A stretch of DNA of 64,000 nt from an uncultured Opitutales bacterium (GTDB lineage: Bacteria; Verrucomicrobiota; Verrucomicrobiia; Opitutales; Intestinicryptomonadaceae): contig CALXLK010000005.1 in assembly GCA_944389175.1 (NCBI GenBank), forward strand, positions 74,848-138,847. The letters run 5' to 3'. Below are positions 10,382 to 19,532 of the stretch, piece by piece. Both the position numbers and the translations under genes were made by a program. Every line of letters begins with the position of its first letter. Position 1 is the stretch's first letter. Below the pieces are notes generated by a model. The model was not told where the DNA came from, did not search any database, and worked only from the letters and a program-made list of their open reading frames with translations.

Positions 10382-12589
10382 ATGGCTTCTAGATCGCACA
10401 GGTGGGATTTTTTCAGAGCCGGCGGCTCTGTACAGGTAAACATTGTAAGCGGCGGCGACATAAAAGATATCGACAGCCTCGACCCGAAACTATGGAGCGC
10501 CCTCAGTTGTCCGACGAGCGGGCTGAGCTTTGACGAGACCACTTTGAAGCTTATAGACTCCGACGGCGACGGCCGGATCCGCCGGGAGGAAATAATAGAG
10601 GCCTGCCGATGGGCGTGCTCGCACTTGAAAGACGCCGATATTCTCCTTCTTAGCTCTCCCGAGCTTCCGCTCTCGGCAATCGACGAGGGTGCAGACGGCG
10701 CCGTGATGCTAAAGAGCGCAAAAAAGATTCTCGAGAATCTCGGCAAGCCGCAAGCGCAATCGATATCGGTAGCCGACTTTGCCGACGAAAGCAAAATATT
10801 TGCCGATACTCCCTTTAACGCCGACGGCATAATAACGGAGCTATCCTGCGGAAACGACGACGATTTAAAAGGCGTTTTTGCCGACGTTCTGGCCTGCTCC
10901 GTCCCCAAGCGCGACCGCAGCGGGCTCGACGGCATAGACGCCGAGGCGGTTAACGTTTTCTTCGATTCGGCGCAGGCGCTTTCCAGATGGGAGGAAAGCC
11001 CAGGGCAAGATCCATCGATAATGCATTTGGGCGAAAAAACAGCCGAAGCCTTTGAAGCTCTGAAAGGGATTCGCCAAAAGATAGACGAATGGTTTGAGCG
11101 CGCCGACATTCTAAAGTTTGATCCCGACGCATGCGGGCAAATACGGGCGCAAACGAGCGAAAAAATAGTCGCCGCGTACTCGACGATGGACGCCGAGTCA
11201 ATAAAGGCCCTTCCCCTGTTTGCCTTAAACGGAGAATCCATAGATTTTTCCTCAACGCCGAACCCGCAATGGGCGGGGCAAATTCACAGCTTCAAAAAAA
11301 ACGTGCTCGAGACCGACGGGCTGGGCCAAACATTGACCAGATCCGACTGGCTTAGGCTGCAGTCAAGATACGCCCCGTATGAGCAGTGGATTAATTCGAA
11401 GCCCCAAAACAATTTGGGCGCTCTCGACCGCGGCAGGCTCGCGGCGATTTCAAGCGACGAAAACCGCAACAAGCTCTTGTCCCTGATAGAAAAGGACGAG
11501 TCCGTAAGGCAGGAGGTTGAAAACATAGCGGCTGTCGAAAAGCTCGTCAGGTACAATGCAAACCTCTACATGCTCTTAAAAAATTTCGTCTCCTTCCAGT
11601 CATTTTACACGAGGGGCCTCAATGGGATTTTTCAATTCGGGCGCCTTTTCATAGACAGGCGCATGTGCTCTTTGTGCGTAAAGGTCGACGACGTGGCAAA
11701 ACACTCGGCAATGGCGGCACTCGGAGGCGGCTACCTCGTATACTGCAAGTGTTCCAGAAAGGGCCAGCCCGATATTACCATAGCCGCGATGGTCACCGCG
11801 GGCGATTCCGACAGCCTCATAGTCGGCCGCAACGGCATATTCTACGACAATTCCGGGGCCGAGTGGGACGCCACAATCATAAAGATAGTCGACAATCCCA
11901 TAGGCCTCGGGCAAGCCTTTCTTTCGCCCTACAAGCGCATTGCCAGATGGGTAGGCCAGCAGATTTCAAAACAGGCCGCCGACAGCGACAAAAGCGTAGT
12001 CTCAAATGTAGCCACCGCAAACATAGTAAAGCCTGCCGCGCCCGATAAAAAGAAAATAGACGTTGGCACAGTCGCGGCCTTGGGCGTGGCTGTCGGCGGC
12101 GTGACGACGGCGTTTGGCATGGTGCTCGAGGCCGTATTTGGCCTTGGATACTGGCTTCCGCTGGGAGTCCTCGGCATTGTGCTTGCAATATCGCTGCCGT
12201 CCGTATTGATGGCCTGGATGAAACTGCGCATGCGCAACCTCGCGCCCCTGCTCGACGGCAACGGCTGGGCCGTTAATTGCGACGCAAAGATAAACGCCGC
12301 ATTCGGCGCACAACTAACAAAGCTTGCAAAGATTCCGGTTTCGGCGCATTTCTCGAAGAAGGACGACTTCCCGTCGAAATCCATAATAAATAAGAAGACC
12401 TGCGCCGCGGCCGCGGCGGCAGTGGCGCTTTTGGCTCTAATATGCCTTAAATGCTGCGGCACAACCGGCCAGGAGCAACAACCGGCGCCCGGCGCCGAAA
12501 CAAAAAAGGCGGAGAAAGCCAAGCCGGCGTTAAAATTGCCCCACGCGCAAAATACGGCCGCCGCCGCAAAACAGCCAAAGGCGCGTTAA
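10382..12589 (+). CDS. EF-hand-containing protein with C-terminal membrane segments
   Basis: About 735 residues from the ATG at 10382. An in-frame ATG at 10295 would add 29 residues that look unlike the rest of the protein. Near residue 55 a calcium-binding EF-hand loop is explicit: DSDGDGRIRREEI, with acids at loop positions 1, 3, 5 and 12. The long middle part is soluble, Asp- and Ala-rich and has no catalytic motif I recognise. It contains a Cys pair (KCSRKGQPD region) and a hydrophilic beta-rich part. Near the C-terminus lie two hydrophobic spans (GVAVGGVTTAFGMVLEAV and WLPLGVLGIVLAISLPSVL) and a third around AAAAVALLALICLKCCG. The end is Lys/Ala/Pro-rich. It is probably an inner-membrane protein with a large soluble N-terminal domain. 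Function unknown; it belongs to a recurrent family of conserved EF-hand hypotheticals, as far as I can judge. Confidence 0.6.
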   Translation: MASRSHRWDFFRAGGSVQVNIVSGGDIKDIDSLDPKLWSALSCPTSGLSFDETTLKLIDSDGDGRIRREEIIEACRWACSHLKDADILLLSSPELPLSAIDEGADGAVMLKSAKKILENLGKPQAQSISVADFADESKIFADTPFNADGIITELSCGNDDDLKGVFADVLACSVPKRDRSGLDGIDAEAVNVFFDSAQALSRWEESPGQDPSIMHLGEKTAEAFEALKGIRQKIDEWFERADILKFDPDACGQIRAQTSEKIVAAYSTMDAESIKALPLFALNGESIDFSSTPNPQWAGQIHSFKKNVLETDGLGQTLTRSDWLRLQSRYAPYEQWINSKPQNNLGALDRGRLAAISSDENRNKLLSLIEKDESVRQEVENIAAVEKLVRYNANLYMLLKNFVSFQSFYTRGLNGIFQFGRLFIDRRMCSLCVKVDDVAKHSAMAALGGGYLVYCKCSRKGQPDITIAAMVTAGDSDSLIVGRNGIFYDNSGAEWDATIIKIVDNPIGLGQAFLSPYKRIARWVGQQISKQAADSDKSVVSNVATANIVKPAAPDKKKIDVGTVAALGVAVGGVTTAFGMVLEAVFGLGYWLPLGVLGIVLAISLPSVLMAWMKLRMRNLAPLLDGNGWAVNCDAKINAAFGAQLTKLAKIPVSAHFSKKDDFPSKSIINKKTCAAAAAAVALLALICLKCCGTTGQEQQPAPGAETKKAEKAKPALKLPHAQNTAAAAKQPKAR

Positions 12590-12680
12590 AAGCTCTGAAT
12601 CGGCGCGAACTCGGTGTCTTGAGAGCGGGAACAATTAAGAGGAGTGCATCGCGCGTTCTTTGCTTTTTTTTGGAAAAAAA

Positions 12681-13235
12681 TTAAGAGGGTTTCATCGCGC
12701 CGCTGTTTTCAATGTCCAGAAGAGCCCTTTTTATGGCGACCCCCTTCGCATAGCCCACGAGAGAGCCGTCCTTGCCTATGAGGCGATGGCATGGCACTAT
12801 TATGGCTATGGGATTGTTGTGCGCGGCCTGGGCAACGGCCCTGCAGGCTTTCGCATTGCCTAACTCCGCGGCAACGCCGCTGTAGGCGCGGGTCTGCGCG
12901 TACGGTATTTCCAAAAGCTTGTTCCAAACGCGCCGCTGAAACTCGGTGCCATGCAGGCGAAATTTCACGTCGAAATTTTTTAGCTTTCCGGCGGCGTACA
13001 TGCAAAGCTGGCGGTATAGGCTTAAAGGGGCAAGCGGGCGAGAAGGCGAAGTGGAATCGACTATGCAAAACTCACCCTTGAGGCTGCCTGCGGCCGGGCT
13101 TAGGGTATTGTCGACTATATACTGCATGACGGCGGCGGCCTCGGCGCCCACTAAAAAGCCGAGAGCGGTCAAGACTTCGCCGTCGTAACGCCCCTCGATA
13201 AGGGGCAACCTTTCGACTCTAAAAAATACCCTCAT
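12681..13235 (-). CDS. ogt: methylated-DNA-[protein]-cysteine S-methyltransferase
   Basis: A 184-residue suicide repair protein that moves the alkyl group from O6-alkylguanine (or O4-alkylthymine) to its own cysteine. The active-site block reads IIVPCHRLIGKDGSLVGYAKG, with the PCHR motif and acceptor Cys near residue 152. The helix-turn-helix part (GTEFQRRVWNKLLEIPYAQT) with the Arg finger segment precedes it. The N-terminal ribonuclease-H-like domain is short, as in Ogt/MGMT, and there is no Ada zinc domain. It starts 5 bp after the uvrA stop, so two DNA-repair genes are transcribed together. The symbol is by family; mgt or ogt would be equally apt. Confidence 0.92.
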   Translation of the reverse strand: MRVFFRVERLPLIEGRYDGEVLTALGFLVGAEAAAVMQYIVDNTLSPAAGSLKGEFCIVDSTSPSRPLAPLSLYRQLCMYAAGKLKNFDVKFRLHGTEFQRRVWNKLLEIPYAQTRAYSGVAAELGNAKACRAVAQAAHNNPIAIIVPCHRLIGKDGSLVGYAKGVAIKRALLDIENSGAMKPS

Positions 13236-13240
13236 CTGGC

Positions 13241-16057
13241 CTATTGCCTCGTCATCAGATAACCGCCGTTCGAGCCGCCGGTTGGACCTAACTCTATGAT
13301 GTAGTCGGCCAATCTTATAAAATCGGGGTGGTGCTCAATGACGATAATTGTGTTGCCGCAATCGCGCAGTTTAAACAGGAGGCTAAGAAGCTTGCCTATG
13401 TCGTCCCAATGCAGCCCGGTGGTGGGCTCGTCGAGAATGTAGAGGGCCTGCCCGCGGGTGCGCCTGGAAAGTTCCAGGGAAAGCTTTATGCGCTGGGCCT
13501 CTCCGCCTGAAAGGGTGTTCGCAGGCTGGCCCAAATGTATGTATCCCAACCCGACGTCTTTTAGCGTCTGGAGTTTGGCCATAATTTTCGGGTGCGCCGA
13601 AAAGACCTCGAGAGCCTCGTCGACCGTCAGATTGAGAGCCTCGGCTATGTTTAGGCCCTTGTAGCGAACCTCGAGCGTCTCGCGGTTGTAGCGCTTTCCG
13701 CCGCAGCTGGGGCACGTTACAAATACGTCGCCTAGAAACTGCATATCCAGCCTTATGAATCCGTCGCCCTGGCAGTTCTCGCAGCGCCCGCCCTTGACGT
13801 TAAAGCTAAAGCGCCCCGCCTTGTACCCGCGCGCCTTCGACAGCGGACACATGGCGTACAATTCGCGCAGCAGGTCGAACAGCTTTGTGTATGTGGCCGG
13901 ATTTGAGCGCGGGCTCTTGCCTATGGGAGATTGATCGACGCGCACGCACGTCGTAAAATTTTCAAGCCCCGTGATTCCGCCGTGCCTGCCGGGAATTTCT
14001 TTTGCGCCGTTTAGCTTGAATGCGGCCGCGCGCGCCAGGATATCGTTTACAAGCGTCGACTTCCCCGACCCCGAAACACCAGTAACAACCGTGAAAAGCC
14101 CCACGGGGAATTTTACCGTTATATTTTTTAGGTTGTTCTCCGAGGCCTTTTTCACGGTTATGTATCTGTCGACTATCGAAAGCTTTGGCGCGGGCCGCTG
14201 TATTTTAGCCCTGCCCGAAAGATACATTCCCGTGCGCGATACCGGAGAGCGTAGGCAATCTTCGAGGGTGCCGTTGAAGATGAGTTGCCCGCCCTTTTCG
14301 CCGGCCTCGGGGCCGAGCTCGACAACCCAATCCGCCGCGCGCAGGGCGTCTTCGTCGTGCTCCACCAAAAGCACGCTGTTTCCGCGGTTTTTTAGGGTTT
14401 TTATGGCGTTGATAAGCCTAAAGTTGTCGATTTTGCTAAGTCCTATGGTGGGCTCATCGAGAACGTAGGTCACCCCCGTCAAGTCCATGCCCAACTGGGT
14501 TGCCAGCCTGGCTCTTTGCGCTTCTCCGCCGGAAAGGGTTGAAGCCTCGCGGTCCAGCCCGAGATAGCCCAGGCCCACGGCCTCAAGGAAAGAGAGCCTG
14601 TCTTTCAAGCCCTTGAGCGCGTCGGCAACCGGAGCGTATTCGGGATTGTCCAATACTTTCGTTATGAACTTTAGGGCGTCCTCCACGCACATCGAACAAA
14701 ACTTGTCGTATCCAACACCTTCGACAAAGACGTTTCTCGAGCGTTTCGACAGCCTCGCGCCGCCGCATTCCGGGCAAACCGAAGTGCTCTGAAAGGCCGA
14801 CAGGCGGGCCCTAACGGCGTCGCTTTGCGTCTCCGAGCATATCCTATCGACGTCTGCCAAAATTCCGTCAAAGGCCATTTCAACAGGCCGCGAGTTGCCG
14901 CGGTGGATGCGCAATTTAAAGATTCTGTTCTTATCCCCGTAAAGGAGAAAGTTTTGCACTTTTTCCGGGAGGTCGCGCCATGGGGTGTCCAGATCGAACG
15001 GATATTGCTGGGCGAGCTGGCGCAGTATGCGGTTGTGCAGAATTATGATCGTCTTTGAGCCGACCCGCCAGGCCCTTATCGCGCCGCCGGATATCGATTT
15101 TGACGTATCCGGCACAGCCAGCTCGGGCTGGGTGCGCATTACCTTGCCGATGCCTCCGCAGTATTCACAAGCGCCGTCGGGGTGGTTGAAAGAAAAGCTG
15201 CGCACGCTAAGCGGCGAATAAATCGTGCCGCATTTTTCGCAGGCGAAAGCCGAAGACAAAATTAAGCTGTTAGTCTGCCCGCCCGTCTGGTAAACTACGA
15301 CGGCCTTATCCGACCCCTCCCTGAAGGCGAGCTCAAGGGAGTCGGCTATTCTGTCGCGCGCGGCCGAGGACATGGGGAACCTGTCGATGACTATCTCCAA
15401 CGACACTTGCCCCTTTAGCGAGGCCAAAATCGACTTTTCCGAATCGGGATCGTCGAGGTCTAAAATTTCCGAATTTACGCGAGCGCGCTGCCAGGCCTGC
15501 TGGCGCAGCTTCTTCAGCTCGGCCTTAATCTCGGAGGATTTAAATACGCCGCGCGGGGCCAGTATGTACACGCGCGCCTCTGCCGGAAGTTTTTGCACTT
15601 CGGCCACGCAGTCGTCAAGGCTGCGCCTTATAATGCGCCCGCCGTCCTTCGGGCAGAGCTGCTTCCCCGCAATCGACCAAACCAGGCGCGCGTAGTCGGC
15701 AATTTCTGTGAGAGTGGCGAGCGTGCTCCTAGGGTTCGATCCCAGCGACTTGACCTGCTCTATAGCTATTACCGGAGAAAGCCCCTTTATAGATTCCACA
15801 TTCGGCTTGTCGATCTGGCTCAGCAGGCGGCGCGCGTCGGCCGAAAGGCTTTCCATATACTTGCGGTAGCCCTCCGCGTATATGGTGTCGAAGGCCAGTG
15901 TGGATTTGCCCGAGCCGCTTTTCCCCGTAAAGGCCACAATTTTGCCCCTGGGAATTTTTAGGCTCAAATTCTTAAGATTGTGTTCCTTTGCGCCGACAAC
16001 TTCGATAAATCCCGCCGGTTGGGCAAGTTGATTGTTTATATCAAAACTCTTATCCAT
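13241..16057 (-). CDS. uvrA: excinuclease ABC subunit A
   Basis: A 938-residue damage-recognition ATPase of nucleotide excision repair, working with UvrB, UvrC and UvrD. It has two ABC modules: Walker A motifs GKSGSGKST near residue 43 and GVSGSGKST near 640, and two signature sequences LSGGEAQRARLA and LSGGEAQRIKLS. Zinc-finger Cys pairs are present in both halves (CEKCGT with CEYCGG, and CENCQGDG with CPSCGG). Length is normal. I take the ATG at 16057; an in-frame TTG four codons upstream is less likely. The alkyltransferase gene follows after 5 bp. The divergent AI-2E transporter gene begins only about 44 bp away, so the two promoters must overlap. uvrB and uvrC are not in the window. Confidence 0.96.
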   Translation of the reverse strand: MDKSFDINNQLAQPAGFIEVVGAKEHNLKNLSLKIPRGKIVAFTGKSGSGKSTLAFDTIYAEGYRKYMESLSADARRLLSQIDKPNVESIKGLSPVIAIEQVKSLGSNPRSTLATLTEIADYARLVWSIAGKQLCPKDGGRIIRRSLDDCVAEVQKLPAEARVYILAPRGVFKSSEIKAELKKLRQQAWQRARVNSEILDLDDPDSEKSILASLKGQVSLEIVIDRFPMSSAARDRIADSLELAFREGSDKAVVVYQTGGQTNSLILSSAFACEKCGTIYSPLSVRSFSFNHPDGACEYCGGIGKVMRTQPELAVPDTSKSISGGAIRAWRVGSKTIIILHNRILRQLAQQYPFDLDTPWRDLPEKVQNFLLYGDKNRIFKLRIHRGNSRPVEMAFDGILADVDRICSETQSDAVRARLSAFQSTSVCPECGGARLSKRSRNVFVEGVGYDKFCSMCVEDALKFITKVLDNPEYAPVADALKGLKDRLSFLEAVGLGYLGLDREASTLSGGEAQRARLATQLGMDLTGVTYVLDEPTIGLSKIDNFRLINAIKTLKNRGNSVLLVEHDEDALRAADWVVELGPEAGEKGGQLIFNGTLEDCLRSPVSRTGMYLSGRAKIQRPAPKLSIVDRYITVKKASENNLKNITVKFPVGLFTVVTGVSGSGKSTLVNDILARAAAFKLNGAKEIPGRHGGITGLENFTTCVRVDQSPIGKSPRSNPATYTKLFDLLRELYAMCPLSKARGYKAGRFSFNVKGGRCENCQGDGFIRLDMQFLGDVFVTCPSCGGKRYNRETLEVRYKGLNIAEALNLTVDEALEVFSAHPKIMAKLQTLKDVGLGYIHLGQPANTLSGGEAQRIKLSLELSRRTRGQALYILDEPTTGLHWDDIGKLLSLLFKLRDCGNTIIVIEHHPDFIRLADYIIELGPTGGSNGGYLMTRQ

Positions 16058-16100
16058 TTTTTGTTGCAATGATGCGACATCTTGGGAAAATTAAAAGTAA

Positions 16101-17252
16101 ATGTTAAACCTTTTCCAAAAAAAAATAGCCTCTTACGCGATTACTGCGTTGTCGATAACGGTGATTGCCGCCTTTATCATACTTTTGCTGAGGGCGCTGG
16201 GCCTTTTTCTCGACGAATTTTATTACGTGCTGCTGCCCGTTTTCTGCGCGGTGATAATCTCGTACATAGCAGAGCCCGCGGTGATATTTATGGCCGACAA
16301 GCTCGGCCTTTCAAAGCGGGTGTCGGTGGCCGCCATATTCTCGCTGGCAATCGTGGCCATTGCCGTAGTTGCGGCAGTGGGGCTTCCGTACCTGATTGAG
16401 CAGATATCAAATCTCATCGACAACCTTCCCAAACTCGCAAAGAACGCAAGCAGTTATTTTGCCGAAAAGGCGCCAAAGCTAAGAGAGGCCTTTCAACAGG
16501 TAGTCTCGGGTCTATGCGGAAATTTCGACGCCTCCCAGGGCGGCGCAAAGCTCGCCCGCGGCGCGACGAAATTGGCGGCCACAGCCACGGCCGAAATCCA
16601 CAACATTGTCGCCCTGAGCGCGTCTTTGGCGGTCGTGCCCATTTATCTCTACTACATGCTCGTCGCCGAGTTTGATTTTTACAAATGGCTGAAAGACCGC
16701 ACTACATTCCTGCCCGACGGCGCGCGCGAGACTTTGATATTTTTCATACGCCGTTTTTCGGAGATTATGCAGTCGTTTTTCCGCGGGCAACTTCTAATAG
16801 CGGCAATCATGGGGCTTCTCCTTGGAACGGGGCTAAAAATAGCCGGGGTAAAATTCGGCTTCATGCTCGGCTTCTCGGCCGGCCTGCTCAACATTATTCC
16901 GTATTTTGGCACTATTATAGGCCTTGGAACCATATTGCCCATGGCCTTTTTCCAGGAGGGCGGCGGCATAATTCTATGCGCCGTGGCTCTGGGGATTTTC
17001 ATAGTTGTCCAGCTTATAGAAGGCTACATACTCACCCCGAAAATTATGGGCGACAAGACTGGCCTCCACCCGACGATTATAATCTTTTCCGTATTCTTTT
17101 GGGGCACGGCGCTCAACGGGATACTCGGCATGATTCTTGCAATACCCTTTTCGGCCTTTGTCGTGGCCGCCTATCCCACGCTTCAGCGCTGGATGGCGGA
17201 AAAATTTAAGGATAAAGAAGGCAACCCGAGCGGAGAATCGGAAAATTCTTAA
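16101..17252 (+). CDS. AI-2E/PerM family membrane transporter
   Basis: A 383-residue polytopic inner-membrane protein. The family (formerly DUF20; TqsA, PerM, YdiK) includes exporters of the quorum signal autoinducer-2 and Na+/H+ antiporters, so substrate cannot be assigned. Visible are an N-terminal span pair (residues 12-60), a third span (SVAAIFSLAIVAIAVVAAVG), a soluble helical insert (about 115-175), and the conserved C-terminal core with GFMLGFSAGLLNIIPYFGTIIG and GYILTPKIMGDKTGLHP, which is the family signature. It ends in a short charged tail. It is divergent from uvrA and apparently monocistronic. No terminator was found directly after it. Confidence 0.88.
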   Translation: MLNLFQKKIASYAITALSITVIAAFIILLLRALGLFLDEFYYVLLPVFCAVIISYIAEPAVIFMADKLGLSKRVSVAAIFSLAIVAIAVVAAVGLPYLIEQISNLIDNLPKLAKNASSYFAEKAPKLREAFQQVVSGLCGNFDASQGGAKLARGATKLAATATAEIHNIVALSASLAVVPIYLYYMLVAEFDFYKWLKDRTTFLPDGARETLIFFIRRFSEIMQSFFRGQLLIAAIMGLLLGTGLKIAGVKFGFMLGFSAGLLNIIPYFGTIIGLGTILPMAFFQEGGGIILCAVALGIFIVVQLIEGYILTPKIMGDKTGLHPTIIIFSVFFWGTALNGILGMILAIPFSAFVVAAYPTLQRWMAEKFKDKEGNPSGESENS

Positions 17253-17660
17253 CATCGGCGCCACCCCACACCTGCCTCAAATAATCTATAGCGGCGAATA
17301 AAAAACTAACGGCGCGCCCGGCGACGCGAACCAAGACGCGCAGAAAACGGCGCACTTTCACCTGCGCTTTGCGTCTGGGGTTCGGCGACATCTGCGATAG
17401 GCGCGGTCTTTCTGCGCAAAGCGCCCGAACGTAAAAGGCCACCATACAATTACCACGAGCACCGCCTGCCAAGCCTATAAAAAAGACAATCCGCACAATC
17501 TGATTCCTTCCGATACAAGATGCGTCATTAAAAGACAATCCGCGCATTCAAAGCGTTGATGTTTACTTTGGCGGGCTTCCGCGGGAAACTTGCCTTTTGC
17601 AGTTGCAAAGACCAAAAATAGGCGCCTGAATATTTGCTCTTGCGAAATGCAAATACTAAT
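17253..17660. other. non-coding stretch between convergent genes
   Basis: About 410 bases with GC-rich and AT-rich patches. I find no convincing gene, RNA gene or repeat; open frames here lack conserved motifs and cross the convergent fumarase gene. Confidence 0.45.
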
Positions 17661-17697
17661 ACAAAAAAAGGCGGCCTGTTTAGGCGCGCCTTTTTGT
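17661..17697 (-). terminator. intrinsic terminator of the fumarase gene
   Basis: An outer stem AAAAAGGCG/CGCCTTTTT and an inner stem GCCT/AGGC with a GTTT loop and one bulged base, followed on the minus strand by a T-rich tract. It is 19 bp past the fumarase stop. Confidence 0.8.
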
Positions 17698-17715
17698 ATT
17701 TTTTGAACTTTAAAG

Positions 17716-19335
17716 TTAAAGCATCTTAAAGAAGTCGTTGCCCTTGTCGTCGACGAGTATAAACGCCGGGAAGTCCACGACTTCAATTTTCCAAATTGCC
17801 TCCATGCCCAACTCGGGATACTCCAGCAGCTCTACTTTCTTGATGTTTTCCTTCGCCAGCAGAGCCGCGGGGCCGCCGATTGAGCCGAGATAAAAACCGC
17901 CGTGTTTTTTGCATGCGTCGGTTACGACCTGCGAGCGGTTTCCCTTTGCAATCATAATCAGGCTGCCGCCGTTGGACTGGAAAAGATCGACGTACGGATC
18001 CATTCTGCCGGCCGTAGTCGGGCCGAAAGAGCCCGACGGCATGCCAGCGGGCGTCTTGGCAGGCCCTGCGTAGTAAATGGGGTGGTCCTTTATGTACTGC
18101 GGAAGCCCCTCGCCCCTGTCGAGCCTCTCCTTGAGCTTCGCATGCGCTATGTCGCGGCCCACGATAATCGTGCCGGTGAGCTTCAGTCGGGTCTTCACCG
18201 GATACTTCGAAAGTTCGGCCAATATCTCAGGCATTGGCCTGTTGAGGTCAATGGCGACGGCTCCGTCGGAGGTGTTGACGCCGCGGTATTTGGCGGGAAT
18301 ATACTTGCCCGGATCGTATTCGAGCTGCTCGAGCCACACGCCGTTCTCGTCGATTTTGGCCTTTATATTTCTGTCGGCCGAGCACGAGACGCCCAAGCCA
18401 ATCGGACAGCTCGCGCCGTGGCGCGGCATTCTTATGATGCGCACATCAAGGGCAAAATTGGCGCCGCCAAACTGCGCGCCGATTCCGAGCTTGCGCGACT
18501 CCTCGAGTATGCGCTTTTCAAGCTCGACGTCGCGGAAGGCGTGTCCGAGTTCGTTGCCGCATGTCGGAAGAGTGTCGTAGTACTTGGTCGAGGCCATCTT
18601 CACCGTCTTCATGCAAAGCTCGGCGCTGGTGCCGCCTATTACAAAGGCGATGTGGTAGGGAGGGCACGCCGCGGTGCCGAGGCTCTTCATCTTTTCAATC
18701 ATGAAGGGAATGAGCCTTTCGGGCGTAAGTATGGCTTTGGTCTCCTGGTAGAGGTACATCTTGTTGGCCGAACCGCCGCCTTTGGCCACAAACAGAAATT
18801 CGTACTTGTCGGTATTGGTGGAATAAATGTCTATCTGGGCGGGCAGATTGCAGCGGGTGTTGACCTCTTTCCACATGGTAAGCGGCGCATTTTGCGAATA
18901 GCGGAGGTTTTCCTGCGTATAGCAATCGTAAACGCCCTTGGAGAGATATTCCTCGTCGCAGGAATCGGTCCAAACGCGCTGGCCTTTTTTTGCGACAATA
19001 GTGGCCGTGCCGGTGTCCTGGCAGAGGGGCAGCTTGCCCATGGAGGCGACTTCGGCGTTGCGCAGCATGGTCAAAGCCACGCTCTTGTCGTTGTCGCTGG
19101 CCTCGGGATCGTCGAGGATTTTTGCGACAAGCTGCAAGTGCGCGGGGCGCAGGAAAAACGATACGTCGCGCATGGCCGTCCTAGCCAAAAGGCTCAGGGC
19201 CTCGGGCTTTACCTTCAATATTTTTTTGCCTTCAAACTCGGCTGTTGAAACGTAGTCCTTGGTCAGCAGGCGATACTGTGTGGTCTCGTCCTTGGCCATG
19301 GGAAACATAGGCTGATACTTAAACTCTGGTGTCAT
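17716..19335 (-). CDS. fumA: class I (iron-sulfur) fumarate hydratase
   Basis: A 539-residue fused alpha-plus-beta class I fumarase interconverting fumarate and L-malate in the TCA cycle. It uses an oxygen-labile [4Fe-4S] cluster. Candidate ligands Cys105 (LPLCQDTGT), Cys224 (TAACPPYH) and Cys318 (GVSCSADR) sit at the positions I recall for Escherichia coli FumA, and the length is nearly identical. The C-terminal domain carries the family motif around [15 protein letters not shown]. The gene is monocistronic, with a terminator just downstream and a divergent acyl-activating gene 197 bp upstream. The related L(+)-tartrate dehydratase is normally split in two subunits, so fumarase is preferred. 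Confidence 0.94.
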   Translation of the reverse strand: MTPEFKYQPMFPMAKDETTQYRLLTKDYVSTAEFEGKKILKVKPEALSLLARTAMRDVSFFLRPAHLQLVAKILDDPEASDNDKSVALTMLRNAEVASMGKLPLCQDTGTATIVAKKGQRVWTDSCDEEYLSKGVYDCYTQENLRYSQNAPLTMWKEVNTRCNLPAQIDIYSTNTDKYEFLFVAKGGGSANKMYLYQETKAILTPERLIPFMIEKMKSLGTAACPPYHIAFVIGGTSAELCMKTVKMASTKYYDTLPTCGNELGHAFRDVELEKRILEESRKLGIGAQFGGANFALDVRIIRMPRHGASCPIGLGVSCSADRNIKAKIDENGVWLEQLEYDPGKYIPAKYRGVNTSDGAVAIDLNRPMPEILAELSKYPVKTRLKLTGTIIVGRDIAHAKLKERLDRGEGLPQYIKDHPIYYAGPAKTPAGMPSGSFGPTTAGRMDPYVDLFQSNGGSLIMIAKGNRSQVVTDACKKHGGFYLGSIGGPAALLAKENIKKVELLEYPELGMEAIWKIEVVDFPAFILVDDKGNDFFKML

Positions 19336-19450
19336 AACTCTATTTGAGATTGTTCTTGCGTTTTATGATAGTGGCCGAATTTTCGCCCATGCGCCGCCTT
19401 TAGACAAGCTTTTACTTAAAAAAATTTAGCGCGCGAGCCTTGATATTGTC

Positions 19451-19479
19451 TTGACGCTTGCTTTCATCGGTGCAATAAG
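19451..19479 (+). promoter_or_regulatory. putative sigma70-type promoter upstream of the acyl-activating enzyme gene
   Basis: TTGACG (19451-19456), a 17-bp spacer and AATAAG (19474-19479). Transcription would start about 47 bp before the ATG at 19533. The -35 box is good and the -10 box only partial. Confidence 0.35.
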
Positions 19480-19532
19480 TATATTCGATGAGTTTTCCCT
19501 AAGAAAAACTCAGTTAACACTGCAACGCGCGT

